Source: Saururus chinensis
Lineage: Eukaryota; Streptophyta; Magnoliopsida; Piperales; Saururaceae
Assembly: GCA_035235625.1 (NCBI GenBank)
Contig: CP141143.1
Coordinates: forward strand, 36,069,178 to 36,133,177
Direction: 5' to 3'
DNA: 64,000 nucleotides
The notes below the pieces were generated by a model, which saw only the letters and a list, made by a program, of their open reading frames with translations, was not told the origin of the DNA and made no database searches. Positions 34,742 to 47,480 of the stretch are shown here, one piece after another. A program made the translations under genes and the position numbers. Numbering within the stretch: position 1 is the stretch's first letter; every line of letters begins with the position of its first letter.

Positions 34742-35027
34742 TGTTGGAGAGGATGGGAGAAAAGACAAAGAAATTGAAAATATAAAGTATTAAATTGAAA
34801 AGAACGAAGGGGGGTGTAGATAAGAAGATGCACAAAGGACAGTGAAATGGCGGCTCTGTTCTATGTTCTTTTACTGGTTTTACAATGGCATGACGGCTTC
34901 TCACTCACAGCCGGATTACATAGATCACAATACATAAAACCCTTAAAAGACATTACATAAATAACTACCCAATAAAGATATAAAAATTACAAAATAATGC
35001 TATTAGACTATTTACCCACTTTTAACA
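34742..35027 (-). repeat. Copia 3' LTR
   Basis: Runs TGTTGGAGAGG to CCACTTTTAACA on the plus strand. It pairs with 39072-39350, sharing long exact blocks such as gggggtgtagataagaaga and ggcttctcactcacagcc. Confidence 0.92.
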
Positions 35028-38000
35028 CCTATTCTTCTTAATTTGTAATTTTCATACGGTTTCTAAAATATATAAACTTCTTAATTGTTACCATTTTCGT
35101 GAACGTATCTGCTAATTGATCATTAGTCTTGATGAACTTTAATTCAACATTACCTTTCTCTACTAGTTCTCTTATGTAATAATGTCTCAACTCAATGTGC
35201 TTTGTTCTTCCATAAAAGATTGAATTTTTAGTCATTGTAATAGCAAACATGTTGTCACAAAAAATTGTTGTTGGATTTGTTTGCTCACACTTGAGATCTT
35301 TAAGAATTCTCCTTAACTAAACCACTTCACATGATGCACTTGAAGATGAGATATATTCGGCTTCGGCAGAGGAGAGAGCAACGATGTCTTGCTTCTTTGA
35401 TGACCATGATATTACCTTGCTTCCCAATGTGAAGATATAACCGGAAGTGTTTCTTCTATCATCAATATTACCAGCCCAATCACCATCAGAATAGCCAATC
35501 AATTCATTCTCTCTTTCACATTCATATTTCAGCCCAAAGTTCTTTTTTTCTTTCACATACCTCAAAATTCTCTTTACCGCTTCAAGATGAGTTTTACTTG
35601 GTATGTTCACGTACCTAGCAACAATGCTCACACTATGCTCAAGATTCATCTACCAATTTTCATCCATCATCTTTTGACAATTTCACATTCATAGCCATAG
35701 GAGTAACCATTTCTTTACAACTAGTCAAATTAAACTTTTTCTACAAATCATCAACATATTTTTCTTGAGATAAGAATATTTCACCATCTTTTTGTTTCAC
35801 TTGAATTCTAAAAAAATATGTCATGAGTCTTAGATCGGTCATCTCATATTATTTCTTCATAGTGTACTTGAATTCTATAATCATCCTTGGGCTATTGCTA
35901 GTGTAAATCAAATGACTAACATAAAGGTAAATAATGATAAAATCATGCGTACCTTCTTTCTTTGCATAGAGAGATGACTCACTTGGGCTTCTTTAAAATC
36001 TATTGTATTTAAAACATTTGTCAACTTTGCTCTTGCATGCTCTTGGAGCTTGTTTGAGTCCATACAAGGCTTTGTTGAATTTGTAGACCTTCCATTCCTT
36101 GCCTTTGACTTTGTATCCTTGTGGTTTCCCAACATAGACTTCTTCTTCAAGTTTTTTATTTAAAAAGACTGATTTGACATCAAATTGATACATTTGTAAT
36201 TTTAATTTAGCGGCAAGTGCAAGAACAATTCTTATAGTTTTCATTCTTACAACGGGAGCATAAGTTTCATTGAAGTCAATGTTGGGTTATTGTGAGTACC
36301 CTTTTGCAACTAGCCTTGCTTTATATTTTTTGAATTGAGCTATATTCATTGAACTTTGTTTTATACACCCATTTCAATCCAATCACTTCTTTGTCTTGAG
36401 GTTTATCAACTAACTCCCATATCTTATTTTGCTCAATCATATTCATCTCACTATCCATTGCTTCTATCCAAACATCTTCTCTTAAAACATCTTCAAATTT
36501 TGTTAAATCACAAGAAAAGAATGCAATATCACATTCATCATAAATTTTTTGAAGTGAATGTACATTTCTTAGAAGTAAATCACTATCCAGATTATTTGGA
36601 TTAATTTGTCATATGTTTGAATCTTGCATTAGAGGAGTTTCATGCTCTTGTGATTGTGAACCATGTGAAGTTTGATGACTTGATGAAACTCTTCCTTTTT
36701 CATCTTCTACATACACTTCTAATGATCCACCATTATTATTTTCAAAGTTCCATGAGCCTTCTTAATCAAAAATTACATCTATTGAGATCACCAATTCCTT
36801 TGTTTTAAGATTGAAAAGTCTATAAGCCTTGGATTCTTCACTATATCTAATTGAGATGCACTTTTTTCCTTTCTCATCAAACTTGCTTCTCTTTTGTGTA
36901 AGAATATGAGCATAAGCAATGCATCCAAAAATTTTAAAGTAACTTACTTGTGGTTTTCTCTTATGTCATGCCTCATATGGTGTCATGTTTTGAACTGCCT
37001 ATGTTGGAGACCTATTGAGGATGTAGGTGACCGTATTAATGGCTTCTGCCCAAAATTGGTTTGGAAGATTCTTCCCTTTTAGCATACTTCTTGCCATCTA
37101 CACAATGGTTGTATTTCTTCTCTCCGCTACACCATTTAGTTAAGGTGTGTAGCTAGTTGTTAGATCTCTCTTGATGTCATATTCTTTGCAAAAATTCCAA
37201 AATTTTCTTGATGTGAATTCACTACCACGATCGATCCTCAAGGCCTTCAATTTCTTTCTACTTCGATTTTCTAAAAATGTCTTGATTTGCACAAATATAA
37301 AAAATGTATCCGATTTGGCATCTATAATATAAACCCATATCATTCTTGTAAAATCATCTACAATGAGTAGAAAATACCTTTTCTTGTTGAATGATGGTGT
37401 GTTTATTGGTCTACATATGTCGGCATAAACAAACTCAAGTGGTTCTTTTGATCTCCAAGTCGACTCTGAAAATGGTAGTCTATGTTGTTTTCCATATATG
37501 CACCCCTCACAAATATCTTCTTCTTGATTAATTCTTAGAAATTCAAAAATCATGCTCTTTTGATTATGCAAGGTAAGACTCTTATAGTTCAAATGTCCAA
37601 ACCTCAAGTACCATAATAAAGAGTCATCCATATGAATCGTCTTTATTCCATAATTTGCACAAAGAGACATAATTAATGAAAATACCTTGTTTCGTGTCAT
37701 TTTGACCTTTGTTATCATTTGCCCCATGCTTTTATCAATTAAAACACATTCATCTTTGTCAAAATACACTTTATAACCCCTTTGCATAAGTTGCCCCACA
37801 CTAAGCAAATTTTGTGTTAAACCGGGAACATAAAGAATATCATGAATGAGTTAAGGCTCACTTTTTTTTGTTTGGACGACAATTTTTCCTTTGCCCTCAA
37901 CTTTTTTCATTTTTCTATCTCCTAGCTTTACTTAAGAGTTGCTATTTTGTTCAAGGTTCACAAAGCTTTCGCGGTTGCCCGTCATGTGGTTACTACAACC

Positions 38001-39071
38001 ACTATCCAAGTACCAAACATTTTTCATTTCTTCTTGTGTGTTCATGTAAGAGTAGAACAAGTGACTTTGTTTATCTTTCTCCTTTTCGGTGAAATGTGTT
38101 TGGTCCTTGTTTTGAAATTTGTAATCCTTTGGAGCATGAGTGTAGTACTTGCATCTAAAATAACACTCATCGGCAACATGATTTGTCTTCTTACAAATGA
38201 AATAACCATTGTTTTGCTTCTCATATCTACCTCTTCCATTCGAATTCCCTTTTACATGGCCTCTTCCATTTCCTTGATTTCCTTTTCCTCTATCTTGAAA
38301 TGAATTATTTTAAAAAATTTTCTTTCCTCCTTCCTTCTTCTCCTTGACAGTCAATTTGGATTAGAAAGCTTTTTCCATGGAGAAAGGATTAAACTTCTTC
38401 ATCCTTTCTTCATGAGTTTCATGAGAACTCATCAAGTCATGCATGCTCAATTTTGATAAATCTCTTGTCTCTTCAATATCGGCCACAACATGCTAAAATT
38501 TAGCCAGCATGCTTCTTAACACTTTTTGCATATTCTTCTTATTCGGAATACTATCTCCATATCTTTTAATTTGATTAACAATTGTAGCAACTCTAGAATT
38601 AAAATCTTGAACATTCTCACTATTTTTCATTGCCAAATTATCAAAATCCATCCATAAAGTTTGAAGCTTGACAACAATTACTTTTTCAGTCCCTTGAAAT
38701 TTATTCTTCAAAATTTTCCATGCTTCTTTCAATTTTGTGGAAGCCATGATTTTTGGAAAAATTATTTTGCTCATTGCTTGTTGTATGTAGAATAGGGCTT
38801 TTGCATCTTGCTTCTTGTTCTCTTTGTATGCCTTATTCTTCTCTTCATCCTAAGTGGTTAGGTCTTTTCTATTTTGTGGTTCTACATAGCCTTCTTCAAT
38901 ATACTCTCATAGATCTTTAGATATAAAGAGGGTCTTTATTTGTATACTCCAAAAATTGTAGCTTTCTCCGTAGAACACCGGCAATGGAAGCTTTTCCAAT
39001 AAACTTAAACATGAGGCCACGGTGATTTAAGAAAATTGAAAGGATTGATATTTACCCTCAGCTACCAAATT

Positions 39072-39350
39072 TATTGGAGAGGATGAGACAAAGAAATTGA
39101 AAATATAAAGTACTAAATTGAAATGATCAAAGGGGGGTGTAGATAAGAAGATGCACAACGGACGATGAAATGGCGGCTCTGTTCTCAGTTATTTTACTGG
39201 TTTTATAATGGCACGACGGCTTCTCACTCACAGCCGGATTATAGAGATCACAATACATAAAACCCTTAAAAGACATAACATAAATAACTAGCCAATAAAG
39301 ATATAAAAATTACAAAATAATGCCATTAGACTATTCACCCGTTTTTAACA
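39072..39350 (-). repeat. Copia 5' LTR and adjacent primer-binding region
   Basis: Partner of 34742-35027. On the minus strand the bases right after it read TTTGGTAGCTGAGGG, a diverged primer-binding site of the TGGTATCAGAG (iMet) type. Confidence 0.9.
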
Positions 39351-39355
39351 TTGCA

Positions 39356-39795
39356 ACTGTTCTAACCAAAGCTCCCCCCAAGCAAGTAAAACTTTTAGCC
39401 TTAACCTGATTTCTTATCTTGCCGAGACATCTGCAACTGACCAGTCACGGTACGCAACAAGGGATGCAAAAATAAGTGGCAGCAATGATTCTAAGTTGGG
39501 AATAGCCCAATGTACTGCAGACCTTAGTGTTGGCGACTGTCTTAGTTGGTTAAAGAAATTGAAGAATAATTACGAACAGCTTTAGGTGGGGGAAAGAGCA
39601 GTTGGTATGCTCTAACACCTAGCTGTTATATATTTCATGATTATAGGAGTTTCTTTGAATACGTCAAATCGTCGGTAGAAGGCAACACTTCGTCCCAAAT
39701 ACCTCCTCGATATGGAAGGGAAAAGAGCAATTCACCTCCCCCCTCCAATAGAAGGTATGGTGGACATGGCCTTCTCCAGCTTTCTCGATATATAT
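39356..39795 (+). pseudogene. CRK exon 1, second part: DUF26 domain and stalk
   Basis: In frame with 34657-34741 once one ttgca copy is removed. It reads NCSNQSSPQ, SKTFSLNLISYL, then SKLGIAQCTADLSVGDCLSW, the Cys-containing core of a DUF26/Gnk2 domain in which Trp stands where the third Cys of C-X8-C-X2-C is expected. A TAG at 39583 ends this frame after KNNYEQL. The next frame continues sensibly with GKSSWYALTPSCYIFHDYR and a Pro/Ser-rich stalk, so one frameshift is likely at about 39580. Only one DUF26 domain can be seen, whereas most CRKs have two. The end merges into a TA repeat at 39787. Confidence 0.75.
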
Positions 39796-39807
39796 ATATA
39801 TATATAG

Positions 39808-39906
39808 TTGAGGTGAGCCTTGGCTCACGCGCGGCTGTGTGAGCTCAGGCCCACCGGGAATCCAACGGCCCACGTTATTCAGGGAGCGAGCCTAGGCTCA
39901 TCTCAA
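39808..39906. mobile_element. Small GC-rich MITE
   Basis: 99 bp with inverted ends TTGAGGTGAGCCTTGGCTC and GAGCCTAGGCTCATCTCAA, inserted next to a TA microsatellite. Its interior word ccaacggccca is shared with the hairpins at 31904-31972. Confidence 0.6.
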
Positions 39907-41490
39907 TGGGCCTAAAGTCATTCTCTTTCATCTTTTTCAGTTTTTATTGTGTTAAAAAATTCTGAAGTACCCCAACTTATGCAATGCTAGAAATCTCTTC
40001 TCTCTAAGAGACATTTTTGTAATGTTAGCTCCATGTCAATACTTACACTTTAGCAAACTTCTTTATATGTTATAAGGTAAATTATACTTCACCCTTGTGA
40101 ATTTTGGTGAAATGGCACTTAAACCTTATGCTTATGAAAATAGGCATTTAACCCTTGTAATTTTATGGTTAAGATCTACCCCACTTAGCGCAATCCCCTC
40201 ATCTTCATCTACCACTGATGTTGTCAACCACCACTCTACCTCTATCGCCCCCCTCTTCCATTGTTCCTTAAACATTGTCCCCACTTCTTTGCCCAACTCC
40301 TAACCCAAACTCAGCCCGTGACCTCTCCACCCACTACATGGGCCACAACTAGGCTCTAGCCATGGTAACTCTAGCCAAGGTAGCTTCAGGCATAGCCAGA
40401 TTTGGCCGCTCCAACTCTGGCCACTAAGGGACTAGGTTGTGGCTGGTGGGTCGTGGGTAGAAGGGAGGAATGATATCAAAGGGGGAAAGGCTATTGGTGG
40501 CGCTAATGGTGGTGATGGAAGAACAACGCAATCTTACCTTAGATTTAAATAAAAAAGATGTAAAATCATCTAAATATTGAAATTTTATAAATTATATAGG
40601 TTATGTCCATATTTTTATAAGTCATAGTAGTTATGCGCAAATGTTGATCGAGGTGCAAAGGGTACAATGGAATGGAAGAGTTTTTCGTGCTCCCCTCTGA
40701 TAATGAGCCAGTGGATGATATATGTGTGAGAATATTAGATATTTGATATAGGCAACGCACATGCTAGCGCATGTCAGCTAATGTGTGCACGGTTAATCCC
40801 ATAGATGAATCGCTTCTATTCGTACCTTACATTGGGTTCATTGTCAGAGTTGAACATAAAAAACACTTTCTAGTGAAACTAAGAAATCTCAAAGGCCAAA
40901 ACTTAGTCAAAATTTTACATGTGGCCTTGTTCTAAAAAATTAGAAGAATACAAAGGTTTTTCATATTTACGAGCACCTCTCCTTTGTGGCTAATGTCATT
41001 GGCCTTCAAACTTTAGTTAATGTTTTGGGCTGCTAAGGTTATAATGTTATTCGCATGAAATGGGAATATAAAGCCTAAAATTTCACACCGAAATTTATAA
41101 CACATATCAAGTAGAGGGAGAAACTTTTAACAAATGAGGGAGAAAATTTTAATAGTATTTCAGGCATTGAATTTTTTTATTACCAATTTAGGTGTCGTGT
41201 GTGTTAAGGCTTGAATCTTTAGACAAAAAGAGCCCCGCCTCTTCTTTTTGTGCAATGACAAAAGGGTGGCAAATTAGGGTCTCTCCCTTGTTGATGATGG
41301 AGATGGGCTTTGTGCAGTTGTGCCGAAGAAGTCATCCATAGAGATGGAGAGGGAGAGGGGGAAGGGACGGATGGAGGAGGAAGTCTCGTACAGAGGATAT
41401 ATTAGTGTTGTACACCAATGAAACCTAAAGTGCAATTCATGTACAACAACTAGAAAAGTAAAATTCATGGGGACTTTGTATTTTGCCGGA
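39907..41490 (+). other. Probable CRK intron or decayed exon sequence
   Basis: 1.6 kb between the DUF26 part and the transmembrane part. There is no recognisable frame. A second DUF26 domain, if it ever existed, is not readable here. Confidence 0.35.
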
Positions 41491-41494
41491 AGTA

Positions 41495-42938
41495 GTGTGG
41501 AAACAGGATCTAGTCTACACCCATCACCAGTGGCGCATTCACCAAGTCAAACAAAGATAGTATTGTTATCTGCTTTTATAGGGGGCTCTACAGTGTTGTT
41601 TTGCATCAGTTGCTTTTTTTATTGTGGGTTGCAAAACTATAAGAAGAAAATTATTTAAATAATATTAAAAAAAATATTTATCAAAATAACGCACTTTGGG
41701 AAGTGTTACTTTTCTCCACTTAGGCACCAGCCAAGTGCTGCCACTTGCATGGCTTTTCTTTTTGAAATTTTAATCAATTTCATTCTTTAAAAAGATGAAA
41801 TTATCTTTAAGTTGATTTTGTCTTTCCGAAAGATAAAATTCTTAATTTCAAATGATTTCGTCCTTTAGAATGACAAAATCAACTTAAGACAATTTTATCT
41901 TTCACTTATCCACAAAAGTTCATGTTCACATAGACTAATGGTAACCTGTCTCACTTGTGTCCATGGTGAATGAGACCGGGCTGGTTCAGCTCATGTCGTT
42001 TCCCAGACATTAACGCGTGAATTTTTACCTGACGTAACTGCAAGACTTTAATGCCACAAGTAAAAAATGACATGACCCAAGACTTTACGCATTGACAAGT
42101 TGGTGTCAGAATTGATCACTCTTTTGTATCGTATAGCATAATCGAATCCACTCAGCTGGTCCATTGAATTGAAACGGTGCTCTCATCATTAAGAACATTG
42201 TGGCCCATAATTTCAGAGGAAGAAATGTTTTTATATGCCACAAAAGCCACTTTCAAGGTACTTAAACAACAATTAAAAGAGCCATTACACAACATAATTA
42301 TAATCACTGGTATGCATCCAAATTTTTGGTTGTTTCTATAAATGCAAAGTCTTTGGGGGTTGGAATCAGCGAAGTCATTCCTGTAACAGCTAATCATCTA
42401 AGCTCATCGTGCTTGCTAGTGGACTGACTAGTTAAGCTTAGTATTTTTTTGACTGAGGGCATAAGATGCTTGTGTCAGCGGCCAAGATTGACGAATATGA
42501 CTGTAATTGTGGGTAAGATATTAGCTCTTGCAGTCACGTCAAGTAAAAATTCACGCGTTAATATGTCTTAGAAACAACATGAGCTGAACGAGCCCGGTCT
42601 TGTTCACCAAGGACACAAGTGAGATGTGTTGCCATTGGTCCATGTGAACATAAACTTTAGTGAATGGAAAGACGAAATCATCTTAAGTTGATTTTGTCCT
42701 TCATTTAAAATTAAGAATTTCATCCTTCAGGAGGACGGAATCAACTTAATGATGATTTTGTCCTTCCAAAGGATGAAATCAATTAAATTTTCTAAAAAAA
42801 AACAACACAAGTGCTTGGCCGGCGCCTACATGGAGAAAAGTAACACCACTTTGGGAAATATTTCCCAAAGTGCATTATTTAGTTAAATATTTTTTTAATA
42901 TTATTTAAATAATTTTCCCAAATACAAGTTGCACAAAG
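41495..42938 (+). pseudogene. CRK stalk/transmembrane exon, split by a MULE
   Basis: 41495-41643 reads VETGSSLHPSPVAHSPSQTK followed by a single hydrophobic helix, IVLLSAFIGGSTVLFCISC, and FFYCGLQNYK: a short Ser/Pro stalk, a transmembrane segment and basic residues, as in CRK exon 2. A foldback element occupies 41644-42919. The text resumes at 42920 with KYKLHK and a consensus splice donor, aaag|gtaagt, at 42938/42939. The repeated nine bases (aactataag and aaatacaag) are the element's target duplication. The upstream boundary of the exon is not clear. Confidence 0.65.
41644..42919. mobile_element. Foldback MULE-like element with ~400-bp inverted arms
   Basis: 1276 bp. The left arm starts AAGAAAATTATTTAAATAAT and the right arm ends with the complementary ATTATTTAAATAATTTTCCC. 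The arms (41644-42060 and about 42510-42919) share long inverted blocks including gcactttggga, cttaagttgattttgtc and ttcacgcgtta. The 9-bp target duplication (aactataag at 41635-41643, aaatacaag at 42920-42928, 7 of 9 equal) fits Mutator-like elements. The ~450-bp loop has no transposase. Confidence 0.75.
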
Positions 42939-43357
42939 GTAAGTCATAGCAAGACTTTCAACTCAAACTGTGGGACCTCTCCCTACACACGGGGTCCTAT
43001 CCAACACACCATTTAGCTGGATTGGCAATTAGGAGGGGATTTAGGTTCAAACTATTCGGGTCATCTTGTTGTACGTGGCTTGTATTGGGCAGTGTTCTAT
43101 CTAACCTAACCAGCCAGCTTATCATCCCTCGTTACTTCAAATTCCGTAACTACCACAAGTGATGTTCAACTTATATGTATCAGGAAGTTGGTAAAATCGA
43201 CCAAAAGTAAGATATGCAGGGCTAGTGGATGAATGCATTTATCGAAATATTTGATATTAACATATCGATGTTATTTTTCTATACATAAAAGGAAATGAGC
43301 CAAAGGGCTTTATTAAAAGCATTGGGGCATTTATCCAACAAAGATCTCTCAAGAGGT
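42939..43357 (+). other. CRK intron 2, left part
   Basis: Starts with the gtaagt donor at 42939. It has no coding content and is cut by the CACTA element whose target duplication ggt is at 43355-43357. Confidence 0.5.
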
Positions 43358-44039
43358 CACTACAACAAAAAGGACTATTAGTGACACTTTTAAGCATCAC
43401 TAATAGTCATACGAGCAGCGCTAATAACTATTAACAATGCTTACAAAGAGTCACTAAATGCGTCGAGAAAAATAAAGTCATTATTGCTTTTTAGTGACGC
43501 TTAAGATAAAACATCGCTAATAGTCTAATATTAGCGACGTTTATTTTTGTATCACTAATTATTTTCCTTTTGTTATGCTTTATTAAGCACGGCTAATAAT
43601 TGATTATTAGCGACACTTAAATTTAAGTGTCTCTAATAATTAATTATTAGCGATGCTTCACAAAGAATATAAAAAAAATAAAAATGTCCTAGTAGCAACG
43701 CTTGTCTATGCGTCACTAATAAGAAAAATAATAAAGAAATTATTAGTGACACTTACGAAAGTGTCCCCAATAAGAAAACATTTTAAAAAATTAATAACAA
43801 AATAATCATTAGTGACGCTTTCAAAAAGAACACTAACAAGAAAATATTTAAAAAAAATAATAAAAAAGGTTATTAGTGACACTTATAAAACATCCTTAAT
43901 AAGAATTCTTTTAAAAAAAATAATAAAAATTAATTTTGGCGACGCTTTAGAAAGCATCACTAAAAAACAAAAATTAATAAAAATAATTAATAGCGACTAT
44001 TTCAATATAAAATAAACAATTAAAAAAAGGGAATCCCAC

Positions 44040-44289
44040 TAGAGTCGGCCAGATTTTGGGAATGGGTGCTGGAGTCCAGTAGGGGAAGGGGCTCCGTACT
44101 CTAGTTGCTCTTCTCCTCCTCTGGTTCCAGGAGGGAGGGGGGACTGTGTGAAAGAGGGAGAAGAGGAGCTCCATCCGGAGCTGAAGCCCCTCCTCCACAT
44201 CATAAGGGGTTGGGGGGAGAGGAAGAGGGAGCGAGGGCCCCCTCCAGCCACTTCCTCAGTAGGGAGGGAGCAAAGGGGGGGATGGGGAG
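44040..44289 (+). other. GC/purine-rich block inside the CACTA element
   Basis: Sharply higher GC than its surroundings, with runs such as ggggagaggaagagggag. Several overlapping frames are open on both strands because of composition. It leads into the LRR-kinase fragment and may be further captured gene sequence, but no protein is recognisable. Confidence 0.4.
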
Positions 44290-44367
44290 AAGGGCGGTGC
44301 CAGAATCTTTTGCTGGGAATACCCTCTGCAGTCGCCGGTTAACCTTTACCCTAGCGAAGAAGGCAAC
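44290..44367 (+). pseudogene. LRR receptor kinase fragment, part 1 (end of LRR region)
   Basis: Reads VPESFAGNTLC and then SRRLT, the conserved 'P-x-SF-x-GN-x-LCG-x-PL' cap that follows the last leucine-rich repeat in RLK902/RKL1-type kinases. It is interrupted at 44367 by a solo LTR and continues at 47027. The two parts are one base out of phase, so a frameshift lies nearby. The fragment is short and would be weak evidence alone; the downstream part makes it credible. Confidence 0.55.
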
Positions 44368-47026
44368 TATAACATCCAGGAATTTTCTAAATTTCCGAAG
44401 TTGACCACGTGGAAAATAAGGTATTTGACCTCTTTTCCTTCTCATCTAAGTAACTTACTCAGCTGTTGGAATTGGTGACTAAGATACATATTTTGGAAAG
44501 TAGACAGAAAGAGCTTCGAAACGCCATCAAGAATGCACAAATCAGAGTTCGGATGAGGGTGATATGACCGTTAAAAGTTGAACAGAGTGCATGGTCCATT
44601 TACCTGAATTAGACACGTAAATTGGCAGTTTTAATCAATAACAGGCCTGATTAATTATGGTAACGGAAATTAATAAAAAATGGGCTCAAGTAGCCGATTT
44701 AGCCCAACTTCTAAGGGGATAAGGAACCCTAATCCTCATGCTTATAGAAAGGGCAAATTAGGGCTTTTTGGGGGAGGAAGTTTTTTGGCCTTTAAGGGAA
44801 GAGAGAGAAGGAGCAGTCGGTGAGGAGATTTTTCGGCGAAGGTGGCCGATGGCGGAGTCAGGGAGGAGTGAGCTTGAAGCTTTGGAGATGGTGGACTGAC
44901 AACAACCTAGCGAGTAAGATAGAATCGCTCAATACGCTTTTAATTTAAATTAGAGATAGGCATGAATTAATTATTAACTAAGAAGAGATGGGCAGCTGAC
45001 TTGTTGTTTCGCAGACAAGCTTTTGTCAGCCGACCAGTCCATACTGCCGACCAACCATCGGTAGCCAAGGGTTGGCCATTGCCAGTAAAGCTGGTCCGGT
45101 CGACAGAAGGGAAACCTGTTTTCCTTGTTCATCTCTCTGCTCCGACCAGCAGGAGGGAGATCAGCCCCAATGACAGTGACTTCACCTCCGGCAGAAGACT
45201 TGGAGGAACTGTGCTCTGACCGCCAGTGAGAGGAAGCCAGAAGGCTGGCTTTGCACTCGCAACCACCGTCGCCTGTCACCTCCAGCCACAAACTAACCTG
45301 TTTCTATCGGAATGCAGTTCAGTGGCTGGTGGTGACGGCATGGAGGGAGGTTGTTGGGCCGACTGTCTCAGTATTGTCTTTTCCCCGCCCCTGATAGGGT
45401 CCGGTGGTCCAAGTGGTAGAGATTCTCCACTGATTTTACTTCTTGTTCCATCACTGTTCCGGTGACAAGAGAATCGACGGCTAGTGGGAACGGCCGGACA
45501 GCCGTTAGGGAACCTCCGCCGTGGATTTCTGTAACCTAAAGGCCTAAGACCCGCTGCCCTTGCTTCTATTTCATCATCTCCTGTCTCCGCGAGGGAGATG
45601 ACGACTGGACCTGGAATTTATTCGAGGTCCGGTTTAGTTAAAAAAAATCCTAAAATATATAATACCTACTGAACCGAGTCTTTAAGTGTGAAAAAAATTC
45701 AAGAAAATTACATAACATCCGACGGAACATGACAAGTCACTGAACCAAGTTTTAGACTAGGCGAAAATCCAAAAATGTGTAAAATAACTATTTTACCTTT
45801 AGAAGTGAACTGTAGCAATATTTATTTACCGTTTTAGGCTCTTGTTCAAGGTGGTTTAAATGTTAGAGAAATTTGAAAAAAAACTTGCCTAATGAGTGGA
45901 GGAGCATGGCAAGTGACTTGACTAAGTTCCATCTTAGGTAAAAATCCTAGAGACGATAAACTAACCCTTTTACCCCTTATAGTGCGCACAAAAAGTGGAG
46001 TTGCATGATCATTATGGAAGGCTTGTGTTTCTCGCCAATCTATATCGATGAGCACAGTTGGGATCCTCTTATCTAAATTCATGGCAGGCTATTGAGAGCC
46101 CTTGGGATTTAGATCAAGCTACTGTTAAGTAGTCTACTCCAAAGTTGGAGTCATTTATCTGGGATTTCTTCGAGAGTCGAGTTATCTCTAAGTGAGCAAA
46201 TATTTATATTATGTTAAACCTAGAGTTAGGTTAAAATGATGAAAGGTGATTAGTGTCATGTCATTTTAGTTGGCATATGATGTTTATGTCTGTCCAAGAG
46301 ATTGGACAGGGGTATTAATTATTGAATAAGTGTTGTGAGATAATTAATGATATTGTTTGATATTGCTTTGTTTAATTAGCACAAGAGGAACAATTAAAGG
46401 ACTTACATAAAATGTAGGTTGATTGAAAATACTTGAGCATTGCATATTGGAAACTACACTTCTTGAGATACTGTAGTATCTAGGCAGAATTACGTCTGGA
46501 TCCAATCTTGTTGTAAACATTAGAGATGTTGTTTGATGAGTACGTAGGAAACTAACATCAGGTGATGTTGGCCTGATACAAAAAACATTAATAAAACCAT
46601 TCGTTCCTTTGGAAACTCTTCTCTTGAGGGTAGAGAGCTTCTATTGTTGTTGTTTGGTTGTTTGGCTCGATTTGTTGCAGGTTTTCTAAGCGACAACAAG
46701 TGACATCAGGATTGACGAGCATGAGAAGTAGTTCTTCATTTCTTCAATTCCAGTATGTAAGTGTATCTTTGGCGTGAAAGTCAACTTAGTTATTTATTTT
46801 CAAACAGATGACGGACTTGTACTTAGATGGATAGGCTATTCTTTATGGATTTTTTTATACTTATAATAATATCATATGATTTGATATTCATATTTGTGAA
46901 CCCTAGTTATAATGACCTGGATATTTAATCGAAAGGTTTGTTTTATACTTAAGAAGAAAAAAGAATTTCTCATGACTTACCATTCATGTTTTTTTTTAAA
47001 GGCTTTTAAAAATCCCAGTCATGAAA
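44368..47026 (+). mobile_element. Gypsy-type solo LTR inside the LRR-kinase fragment
   Basis: About 2.66 kb, bounded by gcaac (44363-44367) and gcagc (47027-47031), a 5-bp duplication with one difference. Its beginning (aacatccaggaattttctaa) and end (aaaatcccagtcatga) match, in reverse orientation, the two ends of the solo LTR at 55359-58749. It has a TATA-like CTTATAGAAAGG near 44750, then a GC-rich leader-like part (44.8-45.5 kb). No coding region. The ends are degraded; an old insertion. Confidence 0.7.
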
Positions 47027-47480
47027 GCAGCGGCACTAGAAACACCTGCAATGGCGAAGGCATCAACGGAAAAGGAGGGTACAAGAACAAGAAGCTCTCC
47101 ATTGGGGCGATCACTAGCATCGTCGTCAGCTCTATCGCCGCATTTCTTGTAATTTGTCTCCTCTTCCTGTGCTACCGACATGGCAAGAGCAGCCTAAGAA
47201 CCCACTCCATTGACCTCATGGTGGTGGCAAAGCCACTTCCAGATAGCGAGCTTTTTGGCACGGCGGTAGGGGACAAATCAATCCCGCCAATTGAGATCCA
47301 CAATGCCACCTACTTAGCATCTGTGACAAGGTCGACAATGATGTCAAAGGCGGCAACAACAGCCGTGGGGGCGAAGAAGCTGATCTTCTTCTGGTTGGCG
47401 GTGAGGATGTTTGATCTGGAGGATCTGGTGCTAGCATCGGCAGAGGTGTTGGGGAAGGGGTGCACTCAGGAGGCGGGGGC
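47027..47480 (+). pseudogene. LRR receptor kinase fragment, part 2 (TM and juxtamembrane)
   Basis: The plus-strand translation has GTRNTCNGEG, KNKKLSIGAITSIVVSS with a transmembrane helix ending IAAFLVICLLFLCYRHGKS, a variable linker, AKKLIFF and FDLEDLVLASAEVLGKG. This is the transmembrane, juxtamembrane and glycine-loop start of the RLK902/RKL1/PRK-type LRR receptor kinases (family form FDLEDLLRASAEVLGKG). The match stops right after LGKG, so the kinase domain itself was not carried. It is a transduplicated piece within the CACTA element, unrelated to the CRK gene around it. Confidence 0.85.

Larger units (their letters stand above)
34742..39350 (-). mobile_element. Ty1/copia retrotransposon inserted in CRK exon 1
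   Basis: 4609 bp, minus strand, opposite to the host gene, with a perfect duplication ttgca (34737-34741 and 39351-39355). LTRs are 286 bp (34742-35027) and 279 bp (39072-39350), about 8% different by hand count, so roughly 3 million years at 1.3e-8. Minus-strand order is gag (about 38.5-38.8 kb, KLKEAWKILKNKFQG), gag-pre-integrase and integrase (37.1-37.8 kb, LRFGHLNYKSL and DICRPINTPSF), RT (36.0-36.25 kb, QMYQFDVKSVFLN and YGLKQAPRA) and RNase H (35.0-35.65 kb, YSDGDWAGN and SSAEAEYIS). Structural parts are all present; the coding region is broken in many places. Lineage within copia not resolved. Confidence 0.93.

Noticed and set aside
44974-45465. Open frames on both strands at 45.0-45.5 kb
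   Set aside because: They lie inside the GC-rich leader-like part of a solo LTR; composition explains them.
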